A DNA stretch of 64,000 nucleotides from Proteobacteria bacterium UBA981 (GCA_002292285.1 DBBP01000023.1:1-64000); one strand, 5' to 3'. Counted from the first letter of the stretch, positions 25,837-36,022 are shown. The notes: generated by a model not told the origin, from the sequence alone. Program-made: numbers and translations.

Positions 25837-25991
25837 CGCGACTTTGTGGCAGCAGCACGGCCTGGAGGCGACGGTAGGACGATGGAAGACTGGATTAACG
25901 GTCGCGACCGGGCCCAACTCATCACTCAGCGGGTGGTGCGTAACGTCCTGCCTCATACGTTACTAATATAATTAATCGCCCGATTGAATCT

Positions 25992-26630
25992 TTGCGCGAT
26001 CTCGACTTGGAGAACCGTGCGGCCGGGCTTTATTCACCCAAACTGCCGTATCACAATTTCGACCATGTCCAGGAAACGCTGACGGCGGCTGCGATTATTG
26101 CGGCTCGTTGCAAGGTTGAAAATATCCATCTCGACACCAGCGTTGTCTACTACGCATTGCTGTTTCACGACGCTGGCTACGCCGAAAATCACGTCGAGCT
26201 CGGATTTGTCAGTAAGGAGGCCTATTCAGCCAAATTGGCCGATGACGTTTTGGCCGAATTAGCAGTGGGACAGGCGGTGCGGGAGAAAACCGGGGCGGCT
26301 ATTCTGGCCACCGAGCGCGATGCGACATTCGTAAGTGCTGAGCAAAAAGCCGTACGCGCGGCGGATTTGTCCGGTATGGCCGCTGATTATCCAGAGTTCC
26401 TCGTCAAATCGCTCAAGCTAAAGCGAGAGTTTGAGGTTCTGCATGGCAGCGCTATCGATTGGCCCAGTTGGCAAGTTAATTCGAGCGAAGTTCTGAATTT
26501 TTACCTCGCTCAGGAAATTAAACTGACGAGCTTCTTCCATAACGACAAGGGCGAATCCCAGTTCCACAGTGCCTTACGCGAAAATATCCGCTTGTTGCTC
26601 GCGGAGGAAACTGAACCGCCGCTCGGTTAG
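25992..26630 (+). CDS. HD-domain family protein (predicted metal-dependent phosphohydrolase)
   Basis: The 212-residue protein has YHNFDHVQETL at residues 20-30 and ALLFHDAGYAEN about 35 residues later, the H...HD pair of the HD superfamily. Further acidic and His residues (ILATERD, RAADLSGM) complete the site. The substrate is unknown. No ATG is available: the open frame begins after TAA at 25941, and the best start is TTG 25992, with possible rare ATT or ATA upstream. The gene follows the tRNA-Gly gene and converges on the SPOR gene. Confidence 0.7.
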   Translation: MRDLDLENRAAGLYSPKLPYHNFDHVQETLTAAAIIAARCKVENIHLDTSVVYYALLFHDAGYAENHVELGFVSKEAYSAKLADDVLAELAVGQAVREKTGAAILATERDATFVSAEQKAVRAADLSGMAADYPEFLVKSLKLKREFEVLHGSAIDWPSWQVNSSEVLNFYLAQEIKLTSFFHNDKGESQFHSALRENIRLLLAEETEPPLG

Positions 26631-26696
26631 CGGTGGTTCCCCTACGACGAGTAACGCCGCGCGGAGCATCCAATTCAACAGCGGTCGATGTGGCAG

Positions 26697-27302
26697 TTAG
26701 CCGGCCGACTCGCCGCCAATGCGCAGAAGAATGAAATCCATATCGTTCTCAAGCAACTTCATGCGTAATTCCCGAATCTTACCGACATCCGAGAGCGGTC
26801 CGAGGTGGACCCGGAACCAGACATCCTGACCGTTGATGACAACGCGTTGAATCGTCGCCTGCAAGCCACGCAGGGCAAGATTAGCTTTCGCGCGATCGGC
26901 GTCCTCGAAGCGTTTGAAGGAGCCAACCTGGAGTAGGTAAGTACCTTCCTCCAGCCCACTGTCCACTGCTGTGGTCGGATTTTCGACCGTTGTTTCGTCC
27001 CACGCGGGCGTGGGGACTTCCATTTCCGGCAAAATTTTGTAGAAGTCGAATTTGGGTCGGGGCATCTCCGGTTCGGAAGTCTTAATGTCGTCCACAAACG
27101 GCTGGTCGTTTTGCAGGCGAGTCTCAACGCCATCGATAAGCGTGGCAGGCGGTGGCAACTGACCTGACCACAAGTAAACGCCGAAGGCGATTAATAAGCC
27201 GACCCCAAGACCACTAATAAACGACAACCAGCTCCCCGGCCGTGGCTGCGGTTGCGTTTTTTTGGGCCGCCCGGAGTTGTTCTTGTAGTCCCTTGGTGTC
27301 AT
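26697..27302 (-). CDS. SPOR-domain cell-division protein (FtsN-like)
   Basis: The 201-residue bitopic protein has a short basic cytoplasmic tail (MTPRDYKNNSGRPKK), one membrane helix (about 26-45, FISGLGVGLLIAFGVYLW), a flexible periplasmic linker, and a SPOR domain from about residue 120 (TYLLQVGSFKRFEDADRAKANL...VHLGPLSD). SPOR domains bind denuded glycan strands at the septum. Its position directly after argS, as in Pseudomonas (priA-argS-ftsN-like), supports a divisome role. In that order hslV and hslU usually follow, but here an unrelated HD gene lies beyond it. Confidence 0.87.
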   Translation of the reverse strand: MTPRDYKNNSGRPKKTQPQPRPGSWLSFISGLGVGLLIAFGVYLWSGQLPPPATLIDGVETRLQNDQPFVDDIKTSEPEMPRPKFDFYKILPEMEVPTPAWDETTVENPTTAVDSGLEEGTYLLQVGSFKRFEDADRAKANLALRGLQATIQRVVINGQDVWFRVHLGPLSDVGKIRELRMKLLENDMDFILLRIGGESAG

Positions 27303-27307
27303 TTGAA

Positions 27308-29047
27308 CTACATCGATTCCGGTGCACTAATGCCGAGCAGAGCGAGTCCGTTCGCCAGGACCTGGCGGACGGCAGCAATCAAGTGCAAGCGGGCAGTACG
27401 GACGCCACCATCGTCCACCAGAATCTTGTTGCTGTTGTAGTAGGCATGAAATTCCTGGGCGAGGTCGCGCAGATATTGCGTGAGCGCGTGCGGTTCGCGA
27501 CCCATGGCGGCACTCGTAACGAGGTCGGGAAACGTCGCCAGGAGCATGGCCAGTTTGCGTTCGGCGAGAGTTTGTAATGCGCTGGAGACGACCGTCGCAT
27601 TTGCATCGTTTTCAAACGGACTTTCGCGTAACTGGCGAAACACACTGCAAATGCGTGCGTGGGCGTATTGCACGTAGTACACGGGATTGTCGTTGCTCTG
27701 GGCGGTGGCCAAATCGAGATCGAATTCGAGGTGTTGGTCGGCGCGGCGCATCACGTAGAAAAATCGCGCCGCATCAACGCCGACTTCATCAATCAGCTGA
27801 CGCAAAGTCACAAACTCGCCCGAGCGAGTGGACATCGCTACCTTCTCCCCGCCCCTGACCAGCGAGGCGAACTGTACCAGGACAATGTCGAGCGCTTGCG
27901 GATCAGCGCCGAGGGCCTGGATTGCGGCTTTCACGCGCGGCACATAACCGTGATGGTCGGCGCCCCAAACATCGATAATTTGGGTGAACCCACGCTCGAA
28001 CTTGTCCATGTGATAAGCGATATCGGAGGCGAAGTAGGTCTTTTGGCCGTTTTCCCGGACGATCACGCGGTCTTTTTCGTCGCCAAGCTCCTGAGATCGA
28101 AACCACCGCGCGCCGTCCTTAGTATAAAGATGACCGTTGTTCTCCAGCTGCCCGATCGCGGTGTCGATATGCCCCTCGGCGGCCAGCGACGCCTCGGAAT
28201 ACCAAACATCGAAACGCACGCCAAACGCTTCGAGATCGTGGCGAATTTCCTCCAGGATGAGGTGTGTGGCATGGCCGCGTAAGTGCGCATAGGCTGCGTC
28301 GCCGAGCGATGTGCGCACTGCGCTGATTAGCAGGTCAAGAACGCGTTCCTGATCGTCTTCATCCGCAGCGGCGCTAAAGTTCGGCGCAGGCGTGCCACCT
28401 GCAGGTAACTGTGCACCGTAGCTCGCGGCGATGGCAGCAATGTAGTCGCCCTGATACCCGGATTGAGGAAAGCTAATCGCGTGATCACACGATTGCAGAT
28501 AACGCAGGAACACACTCATTGCGAGGATGTCCATCTGCCGGCCGGCGTCGTTGACGTAATACTCGCGGCACACGTCGAACCCCGATGCGGTTAACAAGTT
28601 CGCCATCACCGACCCGATTGCAGCGCCCCGACCGTGCCCAATGTGCAACGGCCCGGTGGGATTGGCCGAGACAAACTCGACCTGAATCTTTCTTCCGGCG
28701 CCGATAGTGCTTGAACCAAAGCCTACCCCGGAGCGGTCGATCTCATCCAGGACGGCGAAGATAAACTCGTTCGCGACGGTGAAATTGATAAATCCGGGGC
28801 CGGCGATATCGACCTGATCAAACAGCTCATCGGTGCCCAATATGTCGCACAGGGCGGCAGCGATGTCGCGCGGTGCGCGGCGCAGCGGTTTGGCCAGCAG
28901 CATCGCAATATTGGTGCTGAAGTCTCCGTGGTCGGCGCGCTTGGGCGTTTCGACCTGGTAGTCGACACCGCCATCCAAGATCAGCTCACCGGACGCCAGC
29001 AGGCGAGCAACCGCCGCGTCGATTGAATTGCGCAAAAGCTGTTTCAA
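27308..29047 (-). CDS. argS: Arginyl-tRNA synthetase
   Basis: The class I synthetase of 579 residues attaches arginine to tRNA-Arg. The N-terminal Add-1 domain covers about residues 1-110, the HIGH motif is GPLHIGHGRGAAIGS, the KMSKS region is present as KVAMSTRSGEF, and the DALR anticodon-binding domain lies at the C terminus. The start is TTG 29047 (MKQLLRNSIDAAV), since no ATG lies near it. It is followed after 5 nt by the SPOR gene in the same transcript. Confidence 0.96.
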   Translation of the reverse strand: MKQLLRNSIDAAVARLLASGELILDGGVDYQVETPKRADHGDFSTNIAMLLAKPLRRAPRDIAAALCDILGTDELFDQVDIAGPGFINFTVANEFIFAVLDEIDRSGVGFGSSTIGAGRKIQVEFVSANPTGPLHIGHGRGAAIGSVMANLLTASGFDVCREYYVNDAGRQMDILAMSVFLRYLQSCDHAISFPQSGYQGDYIAAIAASYGAQLPAGGTPAPNFSAAADEDDQERVLDLLISAVRTSLGDAAYAHLRGHATHLILEEIRHDLEAFGVRFDVWYSEASLAAEGHIDTAIGQLENNGHLYTKDGARWFRSQELGDEKDRVIVRENGQKTYFASDIAYHMDKFERGFTQIIDVWGADHHGYVPRVKAAIQALGADPQALDIVLVQFASLVRGGEKVAMSTRSGEFVTLRQLIDEVGVDAARFFYVMRRADQHLEFDLDLATAQSNDNPVYYVQYAHARICSVFRQLRESPFENDANATVVSSALQTLAERKLAMLLATFPDLVTSAAMGREPHALTQYLRDLAQEFHAYYNSNKILVDDGGVRTARLHLIAAVRQVLANGLALLGISAPESM

Positions 29048-29246
29048 ATGATTCGTACCGTAATCTGGTGGTCGACGTAGCTGGGGGCGAATTCTATCTG
29101 CTCTCTACTTTTGACGCACTGCGCAAATCGTCTCCAGGCAAGGGACTGCGTTTGAGAATTTGCATTCTTTCAGCCTTACCACCCATGCAGCGCACCCGTG
29201 GCAGCGGCGTGCCTGTGCCTGCCGAACGACGGTAGCTCACAAGTGG

Positions 29247-31475
29247 CTAGAGGGTGTCTTGCGGATCAATATCGAGTGACCAGCGCACGCGTATCTTGCG
29301 CGCCAAGGCATCAACCTGCAGTAACGACTCACTCAAAATTCGCCCGATCTGCGCCCGATGCGGATTCCGAATGACGATCAAAGCCCGATAGCGGCCTGCC
29401 CTGCGCTCCATCAGCGCGGGTAGCGGATAGCTGATTTCCGAATTGGCGGGCTCGTTGCTCAATAGCAAGTTGCGGACTTGCTGCAGAAACTCACTGGGCC
29501 GGGTCGCGACCGGGGACTCTGCCCGCACGATAGCCATAGCGGCGTACGGCGGTAGCTGGGTTTCACGGCGCTCTTGCAATGCAACGCGCGCGTAGGCCTC
29601 ATAGCCATCGGCAATAATTCGCTGCAAGACTGAGTGCTCGGGCTGATGGGTCTGAACCAGAACAGTACCGGCTTTGGCGGCACGCCCCGCGCGGCCGGCG
29701 ACCTGGATCAGGAGCTGCGCGAGCCGTTCCTCGGCGCGAAAATCAATGGAATGTAGGCGGCTATCGGCGTCAACAACGCCGACCAGCGTGATGTCGGCGA
29801 AGTCGAGCCCCTTCGCGACCATTTGGGTACCAATCAGAATGTCGATGCGATGTTCGGCGACGGCCTGCAAGATTTCGTCCAGGGCCCCCACGCGTCGTAC
29901 GCTATCCCGATCGATACGGCAGATATTATGCTCGGGAAATAATTCACGGACGGCTTCTTCCAGTTGTTCGGTTCCCAGACCGATCGGGACCGTCTCTTCT
30001 GCTTCACAACAGCGCGTCATCCAGCGCAACGATCGATGACTGTCACAATGATGACAGCGCGCGGCATTGATGTGCTTGTGATACACGAGATACGCATCGC
30101 AGCGATCACAGCGCCGCAATTCGCCGCAACTGCGACAGATTAGCAACGGCGCGTAGCCCCGCCGATTGAGAAAAAGCATCACCTGCTCGCCGCGCGCCAG
30201 ATGCTCGCGCATTGCTGTGACAAGATGATGACCCAAACCACCAATGAGTTGCAGTCCACGCACATCCACACAATGAATCCGGGGCATAGCCGCCGCCTGG
30301 GCACGTTGATCCAGGCGGACCCGGAGAAACTTCCCGCGCTCAACGTTAGCTAACGTTTCGAGTGCGGGTGTTGCCGAGCCAAGAACGACCGGCACGCCTT
30401 CAAGCTGGGCGCGTACAATGGCAATGTCGCGCGCTGAATAGCGAAATCCGTCCTGTTGTTTATAGGACGAGTCATGCTCCTCATCAACGACGATAAGACC
30501 GAGATTGGGTACTCCGCTCCACACTGCAGAGCGCGTTCCAATCAGCACTCCGATTTGTCCACGGCGACACGCGTCCCAGGTCAGGGCACGTTCGCGGTCG
30601 CTGAGTGCGGAATGAATCACCCCCACCTGGTTCCCAAAGCGGTCCTGGAAGCGGGCGACGAGTTGTTTGGTCAGTGCGATCTCGGGAACCAGTACGAGTG
30701 CCTGCTGTGCAGCCGCAAGCCGCTGCGTTATTGCCTCGAGATAGACTTCCGTTTTGCCACTGCCGGTGACGCCCTGCAATACAATCGCTTTAAAGCCCCC
30801 GACATGCGTTTCGATGAGATTAGCTGCGGCTTGCTGCTCTTCGTTCAGGGCGACCGTCGTGGTTGCTACAGGCTGCGGTAACGATTGCCGATCATTTTCA
30901 ATTTGGTGTTGCTCAACCCAACCACGCGCCAATAATCTGCGCATCACTGGCCGCCATCCGGACGGCTCGTCCGCCAGAACCGCGGCGCTTGTCACCGACT
31001 TGCGAGACAATAACCGCAATAAGCGCACCTGGCGTTCACCACTGACCTGTTGATTCTCGACTGCCTGTTCGCCGTGCTCGGTGAGCGTCCAGCCGTCCAT
31101 GACTTGCACCGGCAGTCCGCGGCGACGGCGTAGCCATGTGGGCAGCATCGCTGCGATCACGTCGCCGGGTGGATGCTGATAGTAACGGGCGGACCATGCC
31201 GCCAACTCAAGAGCCTGCGCGGTCAGTAGCGGCGGGTCGTCGAGACACTCGAGCACTGCCTTTAATTTCTCGACTTCGGTCGCGCTACTCTCGCGCCAGG
31301 CCAGCACGACGCCAACTCGCTGACTACGTCCGAACGGCACCCACACACGGGCGCCGATCGCGGGCACAAGCTCATCACGATCGCCATCAAAGCGGTAATC
31401 AAAGCACTGACGTAAGGGTGCGAACACCGCCACGTTCAAAATATAGACGCGCGCAGCTTCAGGGCTCAAGAGCAA
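29247..31475 (-). CDS. priA: Primosomal protein N' (replication restart helicase)
   Basis: A 742-residue superfamily 2 helicase. Walker A is GVTGSGKTEVYLEAI, the DEAH-type box is VVDEEHDSSYKQQ, and motif III reads LGSATPALET. It reloads the replisome at stalled forks. The zinc-binding region normally has four Cys-x2-Cys pairs. Here the first three are intact (CRSC, CDRC, CHHC) but the fourth reads MTRCCEAEE, with adjacent cysteines in place of CPSC. The start is TTG 31475 or TTG 31469, as no ATG lies near the conserved VYILNVAVFAPL. Confidence 0.95.
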   Translation of the reverse strand: MLLSPEAARVYILNVAVFAPLRQCFDYRFDGDRDELVPAIGARVWVPFGRSQRVGVVLAWRESSATEVEKLKAVLECLDDPPLLTAQALELAAWSARYYQHPPGDVIAAMLPTWLRRRRGLPVQVMDGWTLTEHGEQAVENQQVSGERQVRLLRLLSRKSVTSAAVLADEPSGWRPVMRRLLARGWVEQHQIENDRQSLPQPVATTTVALNEEQQAAANLIETHVGGFKAIVLQGVTGSGKTEVYLEAITQRLAAAQQALVLVPEIALTKQLVARFQDRFGNQVGVIHSALSDRERALTWDACRRGQIGVLIGTRSAVWSGVPNLGLIVVDEEHDSSYKQQDGFRYSARDIAIVRAQLEGVPVVLGSATPALETLANVERGKFLRVRLDQRAQAAAMPRIHCVDVRGLQLIGGLGHHLVTAMREHLARGEQVMLFLNRRGYAPLLICRSCGELRRCDRCDAYLVYHKHINAARCHHCDSHRSLRWMTRCCEAEETVPIGLGTEQLEEAVRELFPEHNICRIDRDSVRRVGALDEILQAVAEHRIDILIGTQMVAKGLDFADITLVGVVDADSRLHSIDFRAEERLAQLLIQVAGRAGRAAKAGTVLVQTHQPEHSVLQRIIADGYEAYARVALQERRETQLPPYAAMAIVRAESPVATRPSEFLQQVRNLLLSNEPANSEISYPLPALMERRAGRYRALIVIRNPHRAQIGRILSESLLQVDALARKIRVRWSLDIDPQDTL

Positions 31476-31525
31476 GCGTGCGGCGCAGCGGTTTGCGCGT
31501 CCGTTGGGGCGAGTAGTACCACCGT

Positions 31526-32182
31526 TCAGATTGCGGCGGTCGTAGAATCCGGGAACAGAATCGCGGACTCGATAGTGCCGGTCAATGTACTGAGCGAGAC
31601 CCGTTTGACAGGTCTACCATCGAGCGCACTCAGCGGGTGATGCCACGCGCCGCGTTCGGGAAACACACTCAGGTCGAACGCCTCACCGCCAAGCATCACT
31701 TCGAATTGAGGCAGTGGCCGAGGCGTCCTGTCCTTGGGGAAACTAAACCAAGCTTCGACGAGTTCGTAATCGATGCGCCGCCCCAGCAAAAATCGTGTCA
31801 CTGCTTCAGTTTCATCGCTAATCAGATGCAATGCGATAGGTGTCGCTTCAGTTGCAGTACCTGACCAGACTGGCCCGCATAAACGCGGATTGAAATCCGC
31901 CAGCATCTCCATCGCGCGTTGCGCGACCCGGCGTAGTCGTGACACGCGCTCGAGTTGATTGTCGTACTCAAATAAACTCAAGTGCTCGATTAACGCACGA
32001 TGTATCTCGAGGTTGGACGGCTCAGCTTGTTTCGCATCGCGTCCGAGCACATCCTGCGCGTAGCGGCGCGCATGGTCGAAATCGCGAACGCTATCGTCGG
32101 CGATGGCGCGCGCAGCAATCCCCGCTGCTTCGGTATTAAAATTACGACCGGTCTTGCGCGTTCGACGCGAGTTCGAGCGCAC
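31526..32182 (-). CDS. Conserved hypothetical protein, nucleotidyltransferase-like
   Basis: The protein of 218 residues has no signal peptide or membrane span. The first 35 residues are basic (MRSNSRRTRKTGR). The middle has LCGPVWSGTATEATPIALHLISDETEAVTRFLLGRRIDYE, which resembles the G-S...D-hydrophobic layout of nucleotidyltransferase-fold proteins, but the two metal-binding acids are not clear. I do not recognise the family. The start is GTG 32182. It sits between pbp1A and priA on the same strand. Such genes beside priA are common but poorly described. Confidence 0.6.
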   Translation of the reverse strand: MRSNSRRTRKTGRNFNTEAAGIAARAIADDSVRDFDHARRYAQDVLGRDAKQAEPSNLEIHRALIEHLSLFEYDNQLERVSRLRRVAQRAMEMLADFNPRLCGPVWSGTATEATPIALHLISDETEAVTRFLLGRRIDYELVEAWFSFPKDRTPRPLPQFEVMLGGEAFDLSVFPERGAWHHPLSALDGRPVKRVSLSTLTGTIESAILFPDSTTAAI

Positions 32183-32323
32183 CTAAATTCGACTGCCAGG
32201 TAGAGTCGTTTGCAGGCGCAGTGCGCGCGCACCGGCGTGCTGAACAGGAAGCCCCCGCCACACTTGGCTAGTGAAAGTTGCCTGCGCCGCGATGACGGCG
32301 ATCGTTTTATTCCGCATCAGGAT

Positions 32324-34765
32324 TCAGAAAAGTTGATCGGGGATCAGCTTGTCTCGCGCCACGCCCGAACTCGTTTCCTCAGCACGTGCCGGTACCTGGC
32401 CGGCACGAAATGATTCAAATATTGCGCTCGGATGGTTGGCACCAGCCAACAACCCGGTCGCCGGGTCAATGCGAACTGTAATCAACCCTGGTGGCTGTTC
32501 GAGGGTTGATTCGGGTGTTCCTTGCAGAGCTACACGCATAAAGTCGATCCACATCGGCAGTGCCGCTTGCGCTCCCGTTTCGCGCTTGCCGAGCGGCGCT
32601 ACCCGATCGAACCCGACCCACGCAGTGGTCACCAGATCGCGATTGAAGCCGGAAAACCACGCATCTTTCTGATCGTTTGTAGTGCCCGTTTTACCTGACA
32701 AATCCTGGCGCCCTAGCGCGCGTGCCTTGCGTCCGGTGCCAAATTTGATCACGTCTTGCAAAATGGACGTCATGATCCAGGCGTTTTCCGCGGATACGAC
32801 CCGTGGCGCGGAAACCTCTGGTGGCAGTTCCTGCATTTCCTGCAGCATCGTGAGGTCAGCCGGTTCTCCTTCGTCGTCGAGTTGCATGTCCTCGCACACC
32901 CGACACACCGTAGCGGGCCGGGCCTGATAGACAATAGCGGCGTTCTGGTCTTCGATTCGCTCAACAAAATGCGGCGCCACTTTATAACCGCCATTGGCGA
33001 GAACTGCGTAGCCGGTGACAATTTCCAACGGAGTCACTTCACCAGAGCCAAGCGCAAGAGAAAGATTCGACGGCAGCTTGGAAGGTACAAAGCCGAATCG
33101 GGATACGTAGGCTTTCGCGACGTCGACCCCAATGCTGCGCATCAGTCGAATCGAGACCAGATTTCTAGATTTTGTCAGTGCCTCACGAAGACGCGTGGGG
33201 CCAAAATATTTGCCGCTGTAATTTCCCGGTCGCCATGCGCTCTCGAGTCCAGGCGCGTCGAAAACGATGGGCGCATCGTTAATAAAACTTGCTGCAGTGA
33301 AACCGCGCTCGAGCGCCGCAGAGTAAACGAATGGTTTGAAATTCGAACCGGGTTGGCGGGCCGCCTGAGTGATGCGATTAAATTTACTACGCTGGTAATC
33401 CAGGCCGCCGACCAGCGCCTTGATAGCGCCGTTGCCCGGGTCAATTGAGACGAGCGCACCCTGAACTTTAGGGATCTGGGCTAATCGCCAGTAGCCGCTC
33501 GGCATCACCTCGGAGTCTTCCTCAACGAGATCGGGTTGGTACCAGTGAACTCTTACAATGTCACCGTTGGATACGATCTCCGAGGCCGTTTTCGGCGTCC
33601 CATCACGGCGGTCTGGCGAGCGGTATCGACGTGCCCACTTCAGGCCGTCCCAAGGCAATGTGAGCGCGCCATAGTCGACGGTCCACACGATGGCTTTGTT
33701 TTCCTCGACTGCGATGACCAGGGCCGGGTGGAATCCGCCAACCTCACGATAGGCGGAAACCGTCTGCGACCAGTCTTCCGAATCTGCATTGGGACTGAGT
33801 TCGGTCTGTGCCTCGACACCACGATAGCCGTGGCGACGGTCGTAGGCTGTGAGGTTTCTGGCTACCGCCTGATTCGCACCCGTCTGGAGCTGACTGTCGA
33901 TGGTTGTAAAGACGACGTAACCGTTGGTGTACGCGTACTCGCCGAATCGCTCAATAGCGAATTCACGAACCATTTCGGCGATATGGGGAGCGTGCGCCTG
34001 CAGTGCCTGGCCATGCCAACTAGCGCTGGTAGGTGCTTCCTTCGCTTCGGTGAACTGGGATTGATCGATGTAGCCCAGCTTCAACATGCGAGACAGCACA
34101 TAGCCGCGACGGTCGCGCGCTGCTTCGGGATTACTGATGGGATTCGTTCGCGATGGCGCTTTCGGAAGTGCAGCAATAGTGGCAATCTCAGCCAGAGTCA
34201 ATTGATCCAGAGTTCTGCCGTAGTAAACCTGAGCAGCGGCCCCGACGCCGTACGAGCGATGGCCGAGGAATATTTTGTTCAGGTAGAGCTCCAGGATTTC
34301 ATCCTTGCTCAGTTCGCGCTCTATGGTCATTGCCAGCAGGACTTCTTTGAGCTTTCGTTCGTAGGTCTTCTCGGGCGAGAGAAAGAAGTTCCGTGCCACC
34401 TGCATTGTGATCGTACTACCGCCCTGATTCTTCTCTCCCGTTTGTAATAACTCGACGACCGCACGGGTGATGGCGATCCAATCGACCCCTGGGTGTTCGT
34501 AAAACCGATCGTCTTCAGCGGCAATGAACGCCTGTTTCATCAGCAACGGCACATCGTCGACGGCCACCGGCTGACGGCGCTTCTCGCCGAACTCCGCGAT
34601 CAACTTCCGATCGCGGGTATAGACCCGCAATGGTGTTTGCAGATGCACTTCTTTGAGGGATTCGACGTCTGGCAACTGCGGCAGCAGATGGGTAAGCAGC
34701 AAAGTGCTCGCGACCACAGCTAGCAGCGCAAGGCTGAGCAGGGAATAAAAAATAAAGCGCAACAT
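32324..34765 (-). CDS. mrcA: Penicillin-binding protein 1A, bifunctional peptidoglycan synthase
   Basis: An 813-residue class A PBP. It has a membrane anchor (residues 1-25), a GT51 glycosyltransferase domain with EDDRFYEHPGVD and GGSTITMQVARNF, an OB-like linker, and a transpeptidase domain. The transpeptidase motifs are GSNFKP (SxxK), SRN (SxN) and SGKTGTT (KTG). It polymerises and cross-links peptidoglycan outside the inner membrane. It is divergent from pilM across an AT-rich 190 bp gap, the usual gammaproteobacterial order (ponA/pilMNOPQ). The ATG start is clear. Confidence 0.95.
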   Translation of the reverse strand: MLRFIFYSLLSLALLAVVASTLLLTHLLPQLPDVESLKEVHLQTPLRVYTRDRKLIAEFGEKRRQPVAVDDVPLLMKQAFIAAEDDRFYEHPGVDWIAITRAVVELLQTGEKNQGGSTITMQVARNFFLSPEKTYERKLKEVLLAMTIERELSKDEILELYLNKIFLGHRSYGVGAAAQVYYGRTLDQLTLAEIATIAALPKAPSRTNPISNPEAARDRRGYVLSRMLKLGYIDQSQFTEAKEAPTSASWHGQALQAHAPHIAEMVREFAIERFGEYAYTNGYVVFTTIDSQLQTGANQAVARNLTAYDRRHGYRGVEAQTELSPNADSEDWSQTVSAYREVGGFHPALVIAVEENKAIVWTVDYGALTLPWDGLKWARRYRSPDRRDGTPKTASEIVSNGDIVRVHWYQPDLVEEDSEVMPSGYWRLAQIPKVQGALVSIDPGNGAIKALVGGLDYQRSKFNRITQAARQPGSNFKPFVYSAALERGFTAASFINDAPIVFDAPGLESAWRPGNYSGKYFGPTRLREALTKSRNLVSIRLMRSIGVDVAKAYVSRFGFVPSKLPSNLSLALGSGEVTPLEIVTGYAVLANGGYKVAPHFVERIEDQNAAIVYQARPATVCRVCEDMQLDDEGEPADLTMLQEMQELPPEVSAPRVVSAENAWIMTSILQDVIKFGTGRKARALGRQDLSGKTGTTNDQKDAWFSGFNRDLVTTAWVGFDRVAPLGKRETGAQAALPMWIDFMRVALQGTPESTLEQPPGLITVRIDPATGLLAGANHPSAIFESFRAGQVPARAEETSSGVARDKLIPDQLF

Positions 34766-34865
34766 CTAGTGTGTTACCGCCGGAGCAAGTCCCATATATG
34801 ATGTATTTTCACTTTAAAAAACGCATGTAACAGTCTATTTCTATTGAACTTTATTCGAAAAACGT

Positions 34866-34894
34866 TTGTATTTTAGAAATCGTTTGTCTATAGT
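34866..34894 (+). promoter_or_regulatory. Candidate sigma-70 promoter of pilMNOPQ
   Basis: TTGTAT (34866-34871) and TATAGT (34889-34894) are spaced by 17 bp in the AT-rich divergent region between mrcA and pilM. Transcription would start near 34901, about 57 nt before the pilM ATG. Confidence 0.5.
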
Positions 34895-34957
34895 TAGCCA
34901 TAACTTCTAAGGTTAATACGCAATTTAATCTTATAACTCTTTGAATTAAAGGTGTTT

Positions 34958-36022
34958 ATGGTGTCAATTTTCAGTCGCGCAAACGCACCAATTTTAGGGA
35001 TCGATATCAGCTCGACTTCGGTCAAAATACTTGAGCTGTCGCGTAGCGGTGGCAAGTATAAGGTCGAGACCTACGCGGTCGAGCCGCTTCCGCCGAACTC
35101 GGTTGTCGAAAAGAATATAACGGATGCGGAGCTCGTCGGCGAGGCAATCCGTCGCGCTGCAGCAAAGACTGCGACCAAGACAAAATCAGCCGCTTGCGCG
35201 GTCGCAGGTTCGGCTGTCATCACTAAAGTCATCACGATGCCGGCCGATCTTAACGATGACGAGATGGAAAGCCAGATTCAAATGGAGGCGGATCAATACA
35301 TCCCCTACCCGCTTGAAGAAATCAGCATGGATTTCCAAGTCTTGCAGCCGTCCGACAGCGAACCTGACAAAGTTGACGTCATGCTGGCTGCCTCTCGCAG
35401 TGACAATATCGATATTAGGGTGGCCGCGCTCGGCGTCGGGGGGTTAACAGCGAAAGTCGTTGACGTCGAAGCATTCGCGCTCGAAAACGCCTTCCTTCTG
35501 CTCGCCCAGGACAATGAACTGATTAGCGATTCGCACGTCGTCGCCGTGATGGACGTCGGTGCGACAACTTCGACATTGAGCGTCCTCGAAGACTCCAAAA
35601 TCGTATACACCAGAGAACAGTCGTTTGGCGGCCGCCAACTAACCGATGAGATTCAGCGCCGCTATGGATTGTCTTATGAAGAGGCTGGACTAGCGAAACG
35701 CCAGGGTGGCCTGTCGGATAACTACGAGCCCGAAGTATTGCAGCCGTTCATGGAATCGATGGCTCAGGAAGTGAACCGTTCGCTGCAGTTTTTCTATTCC
35801 TCGAGCCAGGTTGGTGCGGTCGACCACGTTGTCATCGCCGGAGGTTGCGCCTCGATAGCAGGCGTCGACGCACTGATTCAATCCAAGATCGACACTACGG
35901 TAACTGTAGCCAATCCATTTCAATCGATGGCGGTATCGTCCCGAGTGAAAGCTGAAGCACTCGCCAACGACGCGCCAGCGCTAGTGATTGCATGCGGGCT
36001 GGCCTTGAGGAGTTTCGACTAA
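34958..36022 (+). CDS. pilM: Type IV pilus inner-membrane platform protein PilM
   Basis: The 354-residue cytoplasmic protein has the actin-like (FtsA-like) ATPase fold: LGIDISSTSVKILELSR near the N terminus, VVAVMDVGATTSTLSVLE (phosphate-2 motif) and VVIAGGCASIAGVD (adenosine motif). It binds the PilN tail and links the motor to the secretin complex. The first gene of pilMNOPQ. The start is ATG 34958. A GTG lies in frame 6 nt upstream and another codon 3 nt downstream. It overlaps pilN by one nucleotide. Confidence 0.95.
   Translation: MVSIFSRANAPILGIDISSTSVKILELSRSGGKYKVETYAVEPLPPNSVVEKNITDAELVGEAIRRAAAKTATKTKSAACAVAGSAVITKVITMPADLNDDEMESQIQMEADQYIPYPLEEISMDFQVLQPSDSEPDKVDVMLAASRSDNIDIRVAALGVGGLTAKVVDVEAFALENAFLLLAQDNELISDSHVVAVMDVGATTSTLSVLEDSKIVYTREQSFGGRQLTDEIQRRYGLSYEEAGLAKRQGGLSDNYEPEVLQPFMESMAQEVNRSLQFFYSSSQVGAVDHVVIAGGCASIAGVDALIQSKIDTTVTVANPFQSMAVSSRVKAEALANDAPALVIACGLALRSFD

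Noticed and set aside
27659..28282. A 207-codon open frame antisense to argS
   Set aside because: It overlaps the conserved synthetase core and shows no recognisable domain.
33536..34447. A 303-codon open frame on the plus strand inside the PBP1A gene
   Set aside because: It is antisense to clear GT51 motifs of mrcA, has no ribosome binding site and no family features. Long antisense frames are common in GC-rich genes.
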